Below are positions 15,967 through 24,735 of a stretch of 64,000 nucleotides of DNA, piece by piece; position 1 is the first letter of the stretch; the number at the start of each line of letters is the position of its first letter. Position numbers and translations under genes: made by a program. This stretch comes from Candidatus Gastranaerophilales bacterium (lineage in GTDB: Bacteria > Cyanobacteriota > Vampirovibrionia > Gastranaerophilales > Gastranaerophilaceae). The stretch spans positions 1 to 64,000 of the forward strand of contig CALVEM010000009.1 of NCBI GenBank assembly GCA_944326605.1, given 5' to 3'. Below the pieces are notes generated by a model. The model saw only the letters and a program-made list of their open reading frames with translations, was not told the origin of the DNA and ran no database searches.

Positions 15967-16087
15967 ATAATATTTTATACTACATATTTTGTATAATGAC
16001 ATCGGAGGTTTATATGATATAATTAAAATGAACAAAATTATTATTTGTATCGTTATATTATTGTGTAGAGTAAATAAGGAAATCAGA

Positions 16088-16570
16088 ATGAAAAAATTAT
16101 TATCTATAATGTTTGTATTTACACTGTTTTTTACAGCCGGGTTAAAAGCTTTTGCAGACGATTCTCAGGAAGCTCTGAAATTTTTCAACAGTTACGTAAA
16201 CGCTGCAAATACATATAATCCTGTTATTACAACTATGTATTCACCGGATGCAAAAATCATCAGACAGGTTGTAAAACCCGACGGCGGACTGGTTAACGTT
16301 AATACAAATACAGCAACTTACATTAAACAAATGAAAATCGGTCAGGCAGGCGCGAAAATGAGAGGGTATAAAAATACTTACACAAACATCTCGGTAACTC
16401 CTGCCGGAAACGGAGCTTATAAAGTAAGCTCTCTCAGACAGCCTAAAGGTGAAACATATAAACTGAAAACTTACATGATAGTTAAAAAGATTAACGGAAA
16501 ATGGCAGATAACAGAAGAGATGATGCAGACTAAAGAGCAAATATTTCTTAAGTATGCAAACAAAAAATAA
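16088..16570 (+). CDS. Secreted small protein, SnoaL/NTF2-like fold possible
   Basis: 160 residues from the ATG at 16088, chosen for its AAGGA site and because MKKLLSIMFVFTLFFTAGLK is a canonical signal peptide (cleavage after AFA). The mature protein begins DDSQEALKFFNSYVNAANTY and ends with a strand IVKKINGKWQITEEMMQ, the pattern of NTF2/SnoaL-like domains that hold small ligands. Catalytic role unknown. The aroC start lies 3 bases after its stop, so the two are co-transcribed. Confidence 0.6.
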   Translation: MKKLLSIMFVFTLFFTAGLKAFADDSQEALKFFNSYVNAANTYNPVITTMYSPDAKIIRQVVKPDGGLVNVNTNTATYIKQMKIGQAGAKMRGYKNTYTNISVTPAGNGAYKVSSLRQPKGETYKLKTYMIVKKINGKWQITEEMMQTKEQIFLKYANKK

Positions 16571-16573
16571 ATT

Positions 16574-17632
16574 ATGTTGGATAAATTCAGATTTTTAACA
16601 GCGGGAGAAAGCCATGGCAAATGCTTAACCGCAATAATAGAAGGAATACCGGCAGGGTTTGAGATTGACATAAATTCTATAAATGAAGATCTCAAACGCC
16701 GCCAACAGGGTTACGGTCGCGGCGGCAGAATGAAAATAGAAACAGACACTGTTGAAATTACCTCCGGCGTGCGGTTTGGAAAAACTATAGGCTCGCCGGT
16801 TACTCTTGTTATTCAAAACAAGGATTTTGAAAACTGGCAGAAAATCATGAGCGTTAACCCCGAGGACTATACGGAAGAAAAATCTTTTACTCAATGCCGT
16901 CCGGGTCACGCTGATTATGCGGGGAGTATAAAATATAACCAGTCTGATTTAAGAAACATTCTTGAACGCTCCAGTGCGCGCAAAACAGCCATTGAAACCG
17001 CCGTAGGTTCAGTTGCAAAACAAATGCTTAAACAATTCGGAATAATATGTTCTTCAAAAATTATACAAATCGGGACAGCAAAAGAAGATTTTAATTCAGA
17101 AATAGACAGAGCAAGAGAAGAAGGCGACAGTTTAGGCGGCAAGTTTGAGGTTGTTTTCGAAAACCTGCCGGTCGGATTAGGTTCTTACGTTCACTGGGAC
17201 AGAATGATTGACGGAAAAATTGCTCAGGCTGTAATGAGTATTCCGGCTGTCAAAACCGTCACAATCGGCAATCACCATTGCTATAAAATGCGCGGTAGCA
17301 AATATCATGATGAAATGTTTATCCAAGACGGAAAAATTGTCAGAAACTCAAATAACGCCGGAGGAATAGAAGGCGGAATGACAAACGGAGAACCCCTTGT
17401 TGTTACGGCATCAATGAAACCTATTCCCACTATGCCAAAACCTTTAAAAACAGTAGATTTAAAGACAATGCAGGAATGCCAAGCTCATTTTGAACGTTCA
17501 GATACCTGCGCTGTTGAAGCATGTTCGGTTATCGCGGAAAGCAGAATTGCCTGCGTTTTAATAGACGAATTCTTGATTAAATTCGGCGGGGATTCTTTTG
17601 AAGAAATCAGTAGAAAATATTGTAGAAAATAG
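16574..17632 (+). CDS. aroC: Chorismate synthase
   Basis: Last step of the shikimate pathway: anti-elimination of phosphate from EPSP to give chorismate, using reduced FMN. 352 residues with the family signatures GESHGKCLTAIIEGIPAG (13-30), the basic RRQQGYGRGGRM (38-49), RPGHADYAGSIKYN (108-121) and the SSARKTAIETAVGSVAK helix. No SD sequence; the start is 3 bases after the preceding stop, suggesting reinitiation. The last codons (SRKYCRK) overlap the first sites of the origin-like repeat array. aroB and aroK lie 13 kb away. Confidence 0.95.
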   Translation: MLDKFRFLTAGESHGKCLTAIIEGIPAGFEIDINSINEDLKRRQQGYGRGGRMKIETDTVEITSGVRFGKTIGSPVTLVIQNKDFENWQKIMSVNPEDYTEEKSFTQCRPGHADYAGSIKYNQSDLRNILERSSARKTAIETAVGSVAKQMLKQFGIICSSKIIQIGTAKEDFNSEIDRAREEGDSLGGKFEVVFENLPVGLGSYVHWDRMIDGKIAQAVMSIPAVKTVTIGNHHCYKMRGSKYHDEMFIQDGKIVRNSNNAGGIEGGMTNGEPLVVTASMKPIPTMPKPLKTVDLKTMQECQAHFERSDTCAVEACSVIAESRIACVLIDEFLIKFGGDSFEEISRKYCRK

Positions 17633-17850
17633 TAGAAAACTCATGAGTTTTCTACATAGATTTTCTTTTATTCCAAGTTTTCTACAATTATAAATATTTT
17701 TATACATTTTTTCTACAATTTTATCTACAATTAAAACTCAATAATAATAATACTTTTCACCGGTTTTCTACAAATAATTTAAGCTTATTATTACTATTAT
17801 ATTTATATATATAATTATTAATATAATATATAATAGAAAAATTTTTGTTC
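17605..17850. other. oriC: Candidate chromosomal replication origin (oriC) upstream of dnaN
   Basis: Six DnaA-box-like 9-mers: TTTTCTACA at 17648, 17678, 17709 and 17764, its reverse complement TGTAGAAAA at 17621, and TTATCTACA at 17721. AGTAGAAAA near-matches lie at 17609 and 17631. They differ from the TTATCCACA/TTTTCCACA consensus only at position 6 (C to T). They are followed by a 60-bp almost pure A/T stretch (17775-17840) containing TTA/CTA triplets like a DnaA-trio/unwinding region, then dnaN. No gene occupies the interval. dnaA is not in the window. In several cyanobacteria the origin lies next to dnaN. Confidence 0.7.
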
Positions 17851-17970
17851 AAAAAAACAATAAGCTGTTAAAAACAAAATCAGCTTAATTTTTGTTTAAC
17901 TATTCTTTTAATTGAGCTTTTATTCAGATATAATTTATTTATAAAGAGGGATAATTTAAGGAGTAAGGAT

Positions 17971-19092
17971 ATGAAATTTGTAGTTAAAAAAGATGATTTA
18001 TATAACGGTATAAAAATTGTAGAAAGAGCAACGTCAATGAAAGCTCTTCAGCCGGTGCTTTTAAATATATTAATTGAAACTATTGATAAAAGTACAATTA
18101 AACTGGTTGCAACAGATTTGGATTTTACGGTAACTGCTTTAGTTGATGCTCAGGTTGAAGAAGACGGAAAGATTACACTTCCTTCTAAAACTCTCAATGA
18201 AATAGTTTCCAAGCTCGGAGACAAACTTATAACTTTTGAAATGGAAGAAGGTCAAACAACAGTTAACATAACCTGCCAGAATTCAAAATTTGATATTATC
18301 GGAATTTCAGCTTCCGAATTTCCTCCTGAATTTGCAAATGTTCAGGTTAATGAAGCGGAAGGTTTTGAAATACAAATCAGACCGTTTGTTAAAGCAGTTA
18401 AGCAGGCAGGTTTTGCCGCTGCAAGTTACGAATCAAGCAATCTTTTATCAGGTATTGTCTGCGACATTTCTGAAAATATTCTGGAAATTGCTTCAACTGA
18501 CGGAAACCGCCTCGCAAGGGTGCGCGAAACTATTGATAACAAAGACAATCATTCCAAACAACTGATTATTCCTTCTAAAACCCTTAATGAATTTATAAAA
18601 ATGAGCGGATTTATTGATGAAGAAGCAGTAAAAATTTACACGGAAAAATCTAAAATTATACTAAAATCCGAAAAGACAACAACTATTTCAAGACTTCTGG
18701 AAGGTCAATTCCCGAAATATAATCAGCTTATACCGAAAGAAAGCCCCAAAGAGGCACTGGTTAATGTTCAGCAGATGATATCAGCTCTTGAGCGTGTTTC
18801 TATCATGGTTAATGAAAAAACAAGTATTGTAAAACTTGAATTCAGCCACAATAATTTAAAACTTATGGCAGACACTCCGGATTCAGGTAAATCGGAAGAA
18901 AGCATTGATATAGATTACACCGGAGAAGAACTTACTATTGCATTCAATTACAAATTCGTTCTTGAAGCATTGAAAAATATTGATTCAGATGAGGTTAAAA
19001 TAGGTTTGAATACTCCGCTTTCTGCGACGATGTTTAAACCTAACAATGAAGAAGATTATGTCTGCCTCATAATGCCGGTACAAATAAGATAG
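17971..19092 (+). CDS. dnaN: DNA polymerase III sliding clamp (beta subunit)
   Basis: 373 residues, the usual length, with three clamp domains. It starts MKFVVKKDDLYNGIKIVERA and ends YVCLIMPVQIR, the M-P-(V/M)-R terminus typical of beta clamps that packs near the partner-binding cleft. It encircles DNA and tethers polymerase and repair factors. Strong AAGGAG site six to nine bases before the ATG. The 338-base upstream gap carries the origin-like array and a short TAAGCTG/CAGCTTA hairpin at 17869-17887. Confidence 0.95.
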   Translation: MKFVVKKDDLYNGIKIVERATSMKALQPVLLNILIETIDKSTIKLVATDLDFTVTALVDAQVEEDGKITLPSKTLNEIVSKLGDKLITFEMEEGQTTVNITCQNSKFDIIGISASEFPPEFANVQVNEAEGFEIQIRPFVKAVKQAGFAAASYESSNLLSGIVCDISENILEIASTDGNRLARVRETIDNKDNHSKQLIIPSKTLNEFIKMSGFIDEEAVKIYTEKSKIILKSEKTTTISRLLEGQFPKYNQLIPKESPKEALVNVQQMISALERVSIMVNEKTSIVKLEFSHNNLKLMADTPDSGKSEESIDIDYTGEELTIAFNYKFVLEALKNIDSDEVKIGLNTPLSATMFKPNNEEDYVCLIMPVQIR

Positions 19093-19104
19093 GAAGGTGC
19101 TGGA

Positions 19105-19165
19105 AAGTTACAGGTATTCGTCATTGCTGACCGCAAGCTGATCTGCAATTGCAGGATTGTAAAAA
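19105..19165. repeat. Dispersed CATTGC-type repeat
   Basis: TCGTCATTGCTGACCGCAAG followed by a GATCTGCAATTGCAGGATTG segment, related to 14902-14945 (ATTCGTCATTGCGGACAGCG...GATCCGCAATCGC). Fills the convergent gap between dnaN and the next gene. Confidence 0.65.
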
Positions 19166-19178
19166 CACAACGGAAAAA

Positions 19179-20021
19179 TTACAATGTAGAATAGTAATCT
19201 TTCAGCAATCTGCAATCATCTTCAATATTCGGGCTTTCGCAGACAATTGCACCTTTTACATTGAATGCTTTTAGAGCTTTGAGCAAATCTTTGTAATTCA
19301 TATCAGATTGTTCAAGATTTAAGTGCTGGCGCTCCCCTTTTGTGGTATATTCAATGCCTGCAAGGTGTCCGTGAAAATTTTCGAGTGCATACTGACCGAT
19401 TTCATTTCCTATTTTTTCAAGCACACGGGAAAATTCATCGTAAGTATTATATTCTCCGGCTGTTCTTGCATGAAGGTGTGAAAAATCAACGCATGGAAGC
19501 ACCTGCTCAAATTCTTTTGAAAGATTTATAATTTCGCCTATATCACCCCATTGTGTAGCTTTGCCTGTAGTTTCCGGGCGAACCCAGACTTTTATTTTTT
19601 CTTGTTCAATAACGTCCATAATGCGCTTAGTTTGAGTTTTAACCTGATTATAAACAGTCTGTTTGTCTCCGCCCATATAAAACGCAGCGTGATAGGTTAT
19701 ACTGAAGGCTCCTGCCTGCGACGCAACCGAGGCTGTATCTATTATTCTTTGAACACTGGCGTCAATTTTTTCTTCTTCCTTTGAGTTGAGATTAATATAA
19801 AAAGGACCATGTGCTGTGATAACAAAATCTTTTGACTGTCCTTTGACAAAAGCTCTGTGATCCTCATTCATTCTCACACCGTGCACAAATTCAAGTTCCA
19901 TTCCGTCAAGGTTCATTTCTTTTAAGATTTCAAAAGCCTGAGGATAACTGCCTTTTCCTGTTCTTAAAGGCATTCCGGCTGTTATGAAATTTAATTTGTC
20001 AAAATTAAACAAGTTTTGCAA
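19179..20021 (-). CDS. Endonuclease IV-like AP endonuclease (TIM barrel)
   Basis: 280 residues of the AP endonuclease family 2/xylose-isomerase-like TIM barrel. Metal-ligand candidates appear in strand order: MELEFVHG, ITAHGPFYINL, YHAAFY, RPETTGK, CVDFSHLHAR, FHGHLAG and the terminal VCESPNIEDD. The pattern and length match the shorter deoxyribonuclease IV group rather than E. coli Nfo in detail. It would cut 5' of abasic sites in base-excision repair. The start overlaps the end of the fluoride-channel gene by 17 bases, so the two are co-transcribed. Confidence 0.8.
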   Translation of the reverse strand: MQNLFNFDKLNFITAGMPLRTGKGSYPQAFEILKEMNLDGMELEFVHGVRMNEDHRAFVKGQSKDFVITAHGPFYINLNSKEEEKIDASVQRIIDTASVASQAGAFSITYHAAFYMGGDKQTVYNQVKTQTKRIMDVIEQEKIKVWVRPETTGKATQWGDIGEIINLSKEFEQVLPCVDFSHLHARTAGEYNTYDEFSRVLEKIGNEIGQYALENFHGHLAGIEYTTKGERQHLNLEQSDMNYKDLLKALKAFNVKGAIVCESPNIEDDCRLLKDYYSTL

Positions 20022-20379
20022 GATACGCTCCTATTCCTGTCATTAACAGACATATTGTAACACTCAAAATTATATATGCAAAGGCTTGAAATATCTGGTG
20101 ATTTCCAATCATTTCAAAAAGTTCAAGAGAAAATGTGCTAAAAGTTGTCAGACCGCCGCAAAATCCAACTGTTAGACAGAGTTTTAATTCAGGAGGGATA
20201 TTTGTTTTTTCAATAAACAAAAAATATAAAAAGCCAATAATAAAACATCCTGTTATATTAACCAAAAATGTTGCGGCAGGAAGATTTATCTCAAAATATT
20301 TTGCCGTATTAAAACTTATAAGATATCTGGTAACAGCGCCAAGACCGCCGCCAAGAAATATTGAAACTATATTCAGCAT
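20005..20379 (-). CDS. crcB: Fluoride channel FluC/CrcB
   Basis: 124 residues with four transmembrane helices. It has the family motifs GGGLGAVTRYLIS (10-22), NITGCFIIGFLY (41-52) and GFCGGLTTFSTFS (72-84), whose Phe box and Thr/Ser line the pore. It forms a dual-topology dimer that exports fluoride. The family often sits behind a fluoride riboswitch; none is possible here because TGA-TATAAT ends six bases before the ATG, predicting a leaderless transcript. Confidence 0.93.
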   Translation of the reverse strand: MLNIVSIFLGGGLGAVTRYLISFNTAKYFEINLPAATFLVNITGCFIIGFLYFLFIEKTNIPPELKLCLTVGFCGGLTTFSTFSLELFEMIGNHQIFQAFAYIILSVTICLLMTGIGAYLAKLV

Positions 20380-20385
20380 AAAAAA

Positions 20386-20391
20386 ATTATA
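20386..20391 (-). promoter_or_regulatory. Extended -10 of leaderless crcB mRNA
   Basis: Minus-strand TGA-TATAAT, six T residues, then the ATG at 20379. No SD sequence. Confidence 0.6.
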
Positions 20392-20435
20392 TCATAAAGT
20401 ATTTATATTCAAATTTACAACATGTTGTTTTGTGA

Positions 20436-20441
20436 TATCAT
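20436..20441 (+). promoter_or_regulatory. Extended -10 of leaderless recJ mRNA
   Basis: TGA-TATCAT, then GAAATT, then the ATG at 20448. No SD sequence. Divergent from crcB with 68 bases between the two start codons. Confidence 0.55.
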
Positions 20442-20447
20442 GAAATT

Positions 20448-22787
20448 ATGGCAATGAAAGAGTGGATATTTAATAAATACGACGGACATGAAAAAAGCTT
20501 AATCACAAGGCTTTTACATTCCAGAGGGGTTACGTCGGATGAGGATATAAAAGAATTTTTAAACCCGCTTGAGATGAAACTCACACACCCGAAAGCTTTT
20601 TCTGATATGGAAAAATGTGTTGAAAGACTGGCTTTGGCAATTGATAACAATGAAAAAATAGTTATCCACGGAGACTTTGATGCTGACGGTGTTACATCCA
20701 CATCTTTGCTATACAGAACTTTTAAATTTTTAGGTGCCGATGTTAATTACTTTATTCCTGACAGGGAAAAAGAAGGGCACGGGTTTGATACCAAAGCTCT
20801 TGTGCAGATAATGACAAAGGTTAAGCCAAAGGTTATTATCTCTTGTGACTGCGGGATTTCTGATGTTGATGCTGTTAATTTCTTAAACAGTTTTAAAATA
20901 GATGTGATAATAACAGACCACCACGAAGCACCTGAAGTTTTACCTAAAGCTTACGGAATAATTAATCCGAAAGCGCCTGATGCGCTGGATGAAAATTTGT
21001 CCGCAAAACAAATAAATTCGCTTGCGGCTCTTGCGGGTGTCGGTGTTGCGTTCAAGGTTGCACAGGCTCTGCTTGAAAAATATAACAAACTTGAATTTAT
21101 ATCGGAAATTCTACCCTACGTTGCAGTCGGAACTGTTGCCGACGTTGTTCCGCTGATTGGCGAAAACAGATATTTTGTAACAAAGGGATTGGAATTAATT
21201 TCTAACGGAAAGCATTACGGTTTATCAAGACTTTTAGAAAGTGCCGGATATAAGGGGCAGATTACGTCGGAACAGATAGCTTTCGGTATTGCACCCAGAA
21301 TTAATGCTTCAGGACGGCTTGATACTGTTGATGCTGCTATAAAAGTTTTAATTTCCGATAACAAGCAGGAAATTGAAATGGCAATTCAGACGCTGAACGA
21401 ATTTAACAAAGTTCGTCAGGAACTTTGTCAGAACATCTTTGCACAGGCAGATGAAATGGTAAAAAAAGAAGGCAACAGAAATCCTGCAATCGTTCTTTTC
21501 AACAAAGAATGGCATATCGGAATAATCGGTATCGTTGCTTCAATGCTTGTTGAAAAGTATTATAAACCGACATTTTTGATGACATATTCAGATGAGACAA
21601 AACAGTTTAGATGTTCTGCAAGGAGCGTTGAAGGTGTAAATCTTTATGATGCAATATCTGCAAATGCGGAACTATTTGACGGTTTCGGCGGACATGCAAT
21701 GGCTGCGGGGCTTGCGTTCAGTGAAGAAAAATCGTCATTTGATACGGTAAAATCAGCTCTTTGCAAAACGGTTAAAGAAATCTCTCAGGGTAAGGACTTG
21801 AAACCTTTTATAAATATAGATTTAGAACTTATTCCCGATGATATTACGCTTGATCTTGTTGAGCAGATTTCACAACTGGAACCCTTCGGGGCGGCAAATC
21901 CAAGTCCGGTTTTTGCCTTGAAAAATCTGCAGATTAAAGAAAAACGCTTAATGGGAGAAAACAAAAATCACCTTCGTCTGACCTGTCAGGCGGGAACTTC
22001 CGAATTCAACTGTATCAGATGGAAAGACGGTGATATTTATCTTGTCAAAGGCGACACGCTTGACATTGCTTTTCACCCGCAAAAAAATGAATTTAACGGG
22101 GTTACAAGCGTGCAGTTGATAATCGACGATATTCATTCTCCGTATTTGAAAGAAGAAGAAGATTTTCCAAAGCAAAAACTATACGATCACCGTAAAAAAA
22201 CAGATATTTTGCCGCAGGTTAATGATTATGTAAAAAATTCAAAACAAAATATTTTGATTTTTGCGGAAAGCAAGTCAATTCTTGATAAACTGAAGCCGTT
22301 TTCAGAACTTTTTGCGCGTACAATAACCCGTGATAATCTTCGTCCTTGTGATTCTCTAATGTTTTTTGACTATCCGGCAGACAGGGAAACTTTTGACAGT
22401 ATTCTAAGCCGCACAAATCCGCTTGCACTGCATTTTATGAACTATGACATAAAATATATGGATGAAGAAGAATTTTTAAAGACAGTTTGGGGAATGTTAA
22501 AATTTGCCGCTCACAACAACGGCGGAAAAGTCGAACTTCGCCGCTGTGCAAGTTTTTTAGGCAAGTCATATAAAGTTTTTGAACTTTTATTTTCAATACT
22601 TGAAGATACAAATTTAATAAAAATAAAAGAAAAAAATAATGATTATTACGTAATCGACTTTACGGGCGAAGGCGATATTACACGCGTTCTTCATTCTCCA
22701 AAATATTCAATTTTAACCGATATGGTTGCGGAATGCGAAGACTTTCAAAAAACAATGCTTGAGGATGACGTTTACACTCTTGTGTAA
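20448..22787 (+). CDS. recJ: Single-stranded-DNA exonuclease RecJ
   Basis: 779 residues, 5'-3' ssDNA exonuclease used in RecFOR recombination and mismatch/base-excision repair. DHH-family motifs in order: IVIHGDFDADGVTST (about 67-81), ISCDCGISD (126-134), ITDHHEAPEVLPKAYGIINP (153-172), then DHHA1 with FGGHAMAAGLAF near 412. An OB-fold follows, and the C-terminal third (about 590-779) is longer than in E. coli RecJ (577 aa), as in cyanobacterial and Firmicutes proteins. The next gene converges with no gap. Confidence 0.93.
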   Translation: MAMKEWIFNKYDGHEKSLITRLLHSRGVTSDEDIKEFLNPLEMKLTHPKAFSDMEKCVERLALAIDNNEKIVIHGDFDADGVTSTSLLYRTFKFLGADVNYFIPDREKEGHGFDTKALVQIMTKVKPKVIISCDCGISDVDAVNFLNSFKIDVIITDHHEAPEVLPKAYGIINPKAPDALDENLSAKQINSLAALAGVGVAFKVAQALLEKYNKLEFISEILPYVAVGTVADVVPLIGENRYFVTKGLELISNGKHYGLSRLLESAGYKGQITSEQIAFGIAPRINASGRLDTVDAAIKVLISDNKQEIEMAIQTLNEFNKVRQELCQNIFAQADEMVKKEGNRNPAIVLFNKEWHIGIIGIVASMLVEKYYKPTFLMTYSDETKQFRCSARSVEGVNLYDAISANAELFDGFGGHAMAAGLAFSEEKSSFDTVKSALCKTVKEISQGKDLKPFINIDLELIPDDITLDLVEQISQLEPFGAANPSPVFALKNLQIKEKRLMGENKNHLRLTCQAGTSEFNCIRWKDGDIYLVKGDTLDIAFHPQKNEFNGVTSVQLIIDDIHSPYLKEEEDFPKQKLYDHRKKTDILPQVNDYVKNSKQNILIFAESKSILDKLKPFSELFARTITRDNLRPCDSLMFFDYPADRETFDSILSRTNPLALHFMNYDIKYMDEEEFLKTVWGMLKFAAHNNGGKVELRRCASFLGKSYKVFELLFSILEDTNLIKIKEKNNDYYVIDFTGEGDITRVLHSPKYSILTDMVAECEDFQKTMLEDDVYTLV

Positions 22788-23156
22788 TTATTTCACCAAT
22801 CCTTCTGTTTCGTTGTACATAACCATATAAAAATCAGGGCTTGTCATATTCGGATTTTTTTTCATGAATTTTTTGACATCAAAATTTTCGAGATATTTGT
22901 CGAGTTTTTTCAGAACTTTTTCATTGTCCTCATGTTCATTTTTTAGTTTGGCAATATACTGCTGTGTCATTGCTAAAACTTCTTCTTCCGTTAAAATAGG
23001 AAGTCCGCCTATCAAAACTTCATCCGGTTCATCTTCATCAATGTATTTTTTTAATTCTTCTTTAGGATCTTCTTTTTGCCGTCTGCCATGACTGTCTGAA
23101 GATGTGGAAGATGATACTGCGCGGTTTCCGAAAGGGTTATTTACATTATTGAACAT
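22788..23156 (-). CDS. Hypothetical protein with YLxxFDVxKF C-terminal motif
   Basis: About 122 residues from the ATG at 23156, which has GAGG six bases upstream; a TTG four codons earlier is inside that site. The N-terminus is Asn/Ser-rich and acidic. The C-terminal 40 residues (LDKYLENFDVKKFMKK then MYNETEGLVK) align with the end of the protein at 23380-23766, so the two are diverged paralogues facing away from each other. No known family; cytoplasmic by composition. Confidence 0.6.
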   Translation of the reverse strand: MFNNVNNPFGNRAVSSSTSSDSHGRRQKEDPKEELKKYIDEDEPDEVLIGGLPILTEEEVLAMTQQYIAKLKNEHEDNEKVLKKLDKYLENFDVKKFMKKNPNMTSPDFYMVMYNETEGLVK

Positions 23157-23379
23157 AGGATGCCTCAAAGTTACTGATTTGCATGATTTTCTACGGATTT
23201 AAATCAAAAAAACTTTAGTTAAATCATATAAACGAATGAGAATTGCTGCCCGCTCTTTTTCCTCTCATCAGGAAAGTATAGGTTGGAATTAATTTAATAT
23301 CTCTTTACAAAATCCTAAAGATTTTTTAACAAGTGTCCGTTAAACAATTTGTAAAATAATTTACAGAAAGGATAGGTAT

Positions 23380-23766
23380 ATGGAAATTACAGGAGTAAAT
23401 TCAAAAGCTTACACATCAGCAGCCGCAGCAGTTGAGGAAGATGAAGAACTGCAAGAGGCTCAGGAAGAACAAACAAAAGAATACGGTGTTTCAGTTAAAG
23501 AAAAAGAAGAACAGGATAAAACAGAATTTTCTTCTTCAGCTTATGACGAGGCTGATGTGGAAGAAAAAGCACAAAATTATTTAAAAAATCTTCTTTTTGT
23601 CGGCGGTCTGACAGATGCGTCAACTGCAGCGCTGCAAAATTATCTCAACACATTTGATGTCGCAAAATTTATAAAAGATTACGGACCGTTTACATCAACC
23701 TCCGAAATTTCAGCGGCAATGTATGCGGCTGTCGGAAGTTTGATTAAACCTCAAGAAGATGAATAA
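23380..23766 (+). CDS. Hypothetical acidic protein with YLxxFDVxKF C-terminal motif
   Basis: 128 residues with AAAGGATAGG before the ATG. It is strongly acidic and Glu-rich through residue 65, then has a compact C-terminal region: LQNYLNTFDVAKFIKDYGPF and MYAAVGSLIK. That region parallels the protein on the opposite strand at 22788-23156 (FDVKKFMKK, MYNETEGLVK). The N-terminal MEITGVNSKAYTS style recurs in small proteins of the window. Function unknown. A bidirectional terminator separates it from the convergent pilin gene. Confidence 0.6.
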   Translation: MEITGVNSKAYTSAAAAVEEDEELQEAQEEQTKEYGVSVKEKEEQDKTEFSSSAYDEADVEEKAQNYLKNLLFVGGLTDASTAALQNYLNTFDVAKFIKDYGPFTSTSEISAAMYAAVGSLIKPQEDE

Positions 23767-23772
23767 TAAATT

Positions 23773-23803
23773 TAAAGGCGGTTTTTTAAAACCGCCTTTT
23801 TTA
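23773..23803. terminator. Bidirectional intrinsic terminator
   Basis: AAAGGCGGTTTT pairs with AAAACCGCCTTT around TT-rich loop bases, followed by T/A tracts on both sides; lies between convergent genes. Confidence 0.85.
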
Positions 23804-23804
23804 A

Positions 23805-24584
23805 TTAATAAGTCATTTCCCAATTGTCGTTAAGGATTTTGCCGAAACAGCCATGATAATTTACTTTAGTACTTCCTTCCTTACAAGCAATTTCAAACAT
23901 TTCTTCTCGTTGTTCGCTTGTTGGTGAGGATGCAGTGCCATCCCAAACACCGCAGTTAGTATTATCATTATTACATTTTGTAACCAGGTCGTCAATAACT
24001 CCGTTATTATATACATACATTATGAACAAATCTCGTCCAGCAATATTTGGTCCTTTTTGTCCGTTTATATCTGCTGCAATTTGAATTAAAATATTTCCAA
24101 TTCCTTTATATACGCAGATTGAAGCTCCACTTGCAACTGTAACACATTTATGTGAGCCGCCTGTTACAGTTGATAATGATTTAATTATTGTTCCATCGAG
24201 TTTTTTATAACTTTCTGCCATACAAGGAGTGAAATCATCTCCACAATCAGCCGTTATTTTAAAATATGATTTAATAAAATTATAATTACTATCAGTTGTT
24301 CTATTTAACCCTGCTTCAAAAAGATTAACAGCGTTTTTGTCGTTCTGATACTGAATTAAAGCTTGAGAAAGTTCATTATATACCTTATGTAATTGTGTAA
24401 CATAGGTTTTTCTCTGATGATTTTGCATTAAAGTCGGAACGGTCATTGCGGAAACTACTCCGATAATTGCTAAAGTTACCAAAACTTCTGCTAAGGTAAA
24501 TGCAATTTTACGAACGTTGCTAAAGGTTCCTGCGTATCTGACATCTTTTGCCGGAATAAATCCGTTTTTGCAAATCTTATTCAT
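23805..24584 (-). CDS. Pseudopilin
   Basis: 259 residues with AGGAG six bases before the ATG. Long basic leader MNKICKNGFIPAKDVRYAGT..., prepilin peptidase site before FTLAEVLVTLAIIG, a hydrophobic helix, then a cysteine-containing globular domain that ends CFGKILNDNWEMTY. Exported by a type II/IV pilus-like system; not linked here to assembly genes. The first 60 mature residues and the last 14 are almost identical to the gene at 24946-25637, whereas the middle differs, so the pair arose by duplication with a variable centre. Confidence 0.8.
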   Translation of the reverse strand: MNKICKNGFIPAKDVRYAGTFSNVRKIAFTLAEVLVTLAIIGVVSAMTVPTLMQNHQRKTYVTQLHKVYNELSQALIQYQNDKNAVNLFEAGLNRTTDSNYNFIKSYFKITADCGDDFTPCMAESYKKLDGTIIKSLSTVTGGSHKCVTVASGASICVYKGIGNILIQIAADINGQKGPNIAGRDLFIMYVYNNGVIDDLVTKCNNDNTNCGVWDGTASSPTSEQREEMFEIACKEGSTKVNYHGCFGKILNDNWEMTY

Positions 24585-24626
24585 ATCTTACTCCTATAAA
24601 TAACTAATATATCTTACTTTATAGTG

Positions 24627-24692
24627 AATATATTCAGTATAATACTGATTATAACATATAAATATATTCAGTATAATACTGATTATAACATA
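24627..24692. promoter_or_regulatory. Two tandem operators containing the palindrome CAGTATAATACTG
   Basis: A 32-bp sequence beginning AATATATTCAGTATAATACT occurs at 24627 and again at 24661 (34-bp spacing). Each copy holds the perfect palindrome CAGTAT-A-ATACTG, with TATAAT inside. They lie between the divergent pilin gene and the HTH regulator gene, the expected place for the regulator's binding sites. Confidence 0.7.
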
Positions 24693-24723
24693 TATAATAT
24701 TAAAAAACAATATTATAAAATTT

Positions 24724-24729
24724 TATTAT
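24724..24729 (+). promoter_or_regulatory. -10 of a leaderless regulator mRNA
   Basis: TATTAT ends six bases before the ATG at 24736; no SD sequence. This favours 24736 over the upstream ATG at 24730. Confidence 0.5.
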
Positions 24730-24735
24730 ATGGAT

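Noticed and set aside
20380..20447. Fluoride riboswitch upstream of crcB
   Set aside because: The -10 lies six bases from the ATG, leaving no leader RNA, and no conserved riboswitch core is seen.
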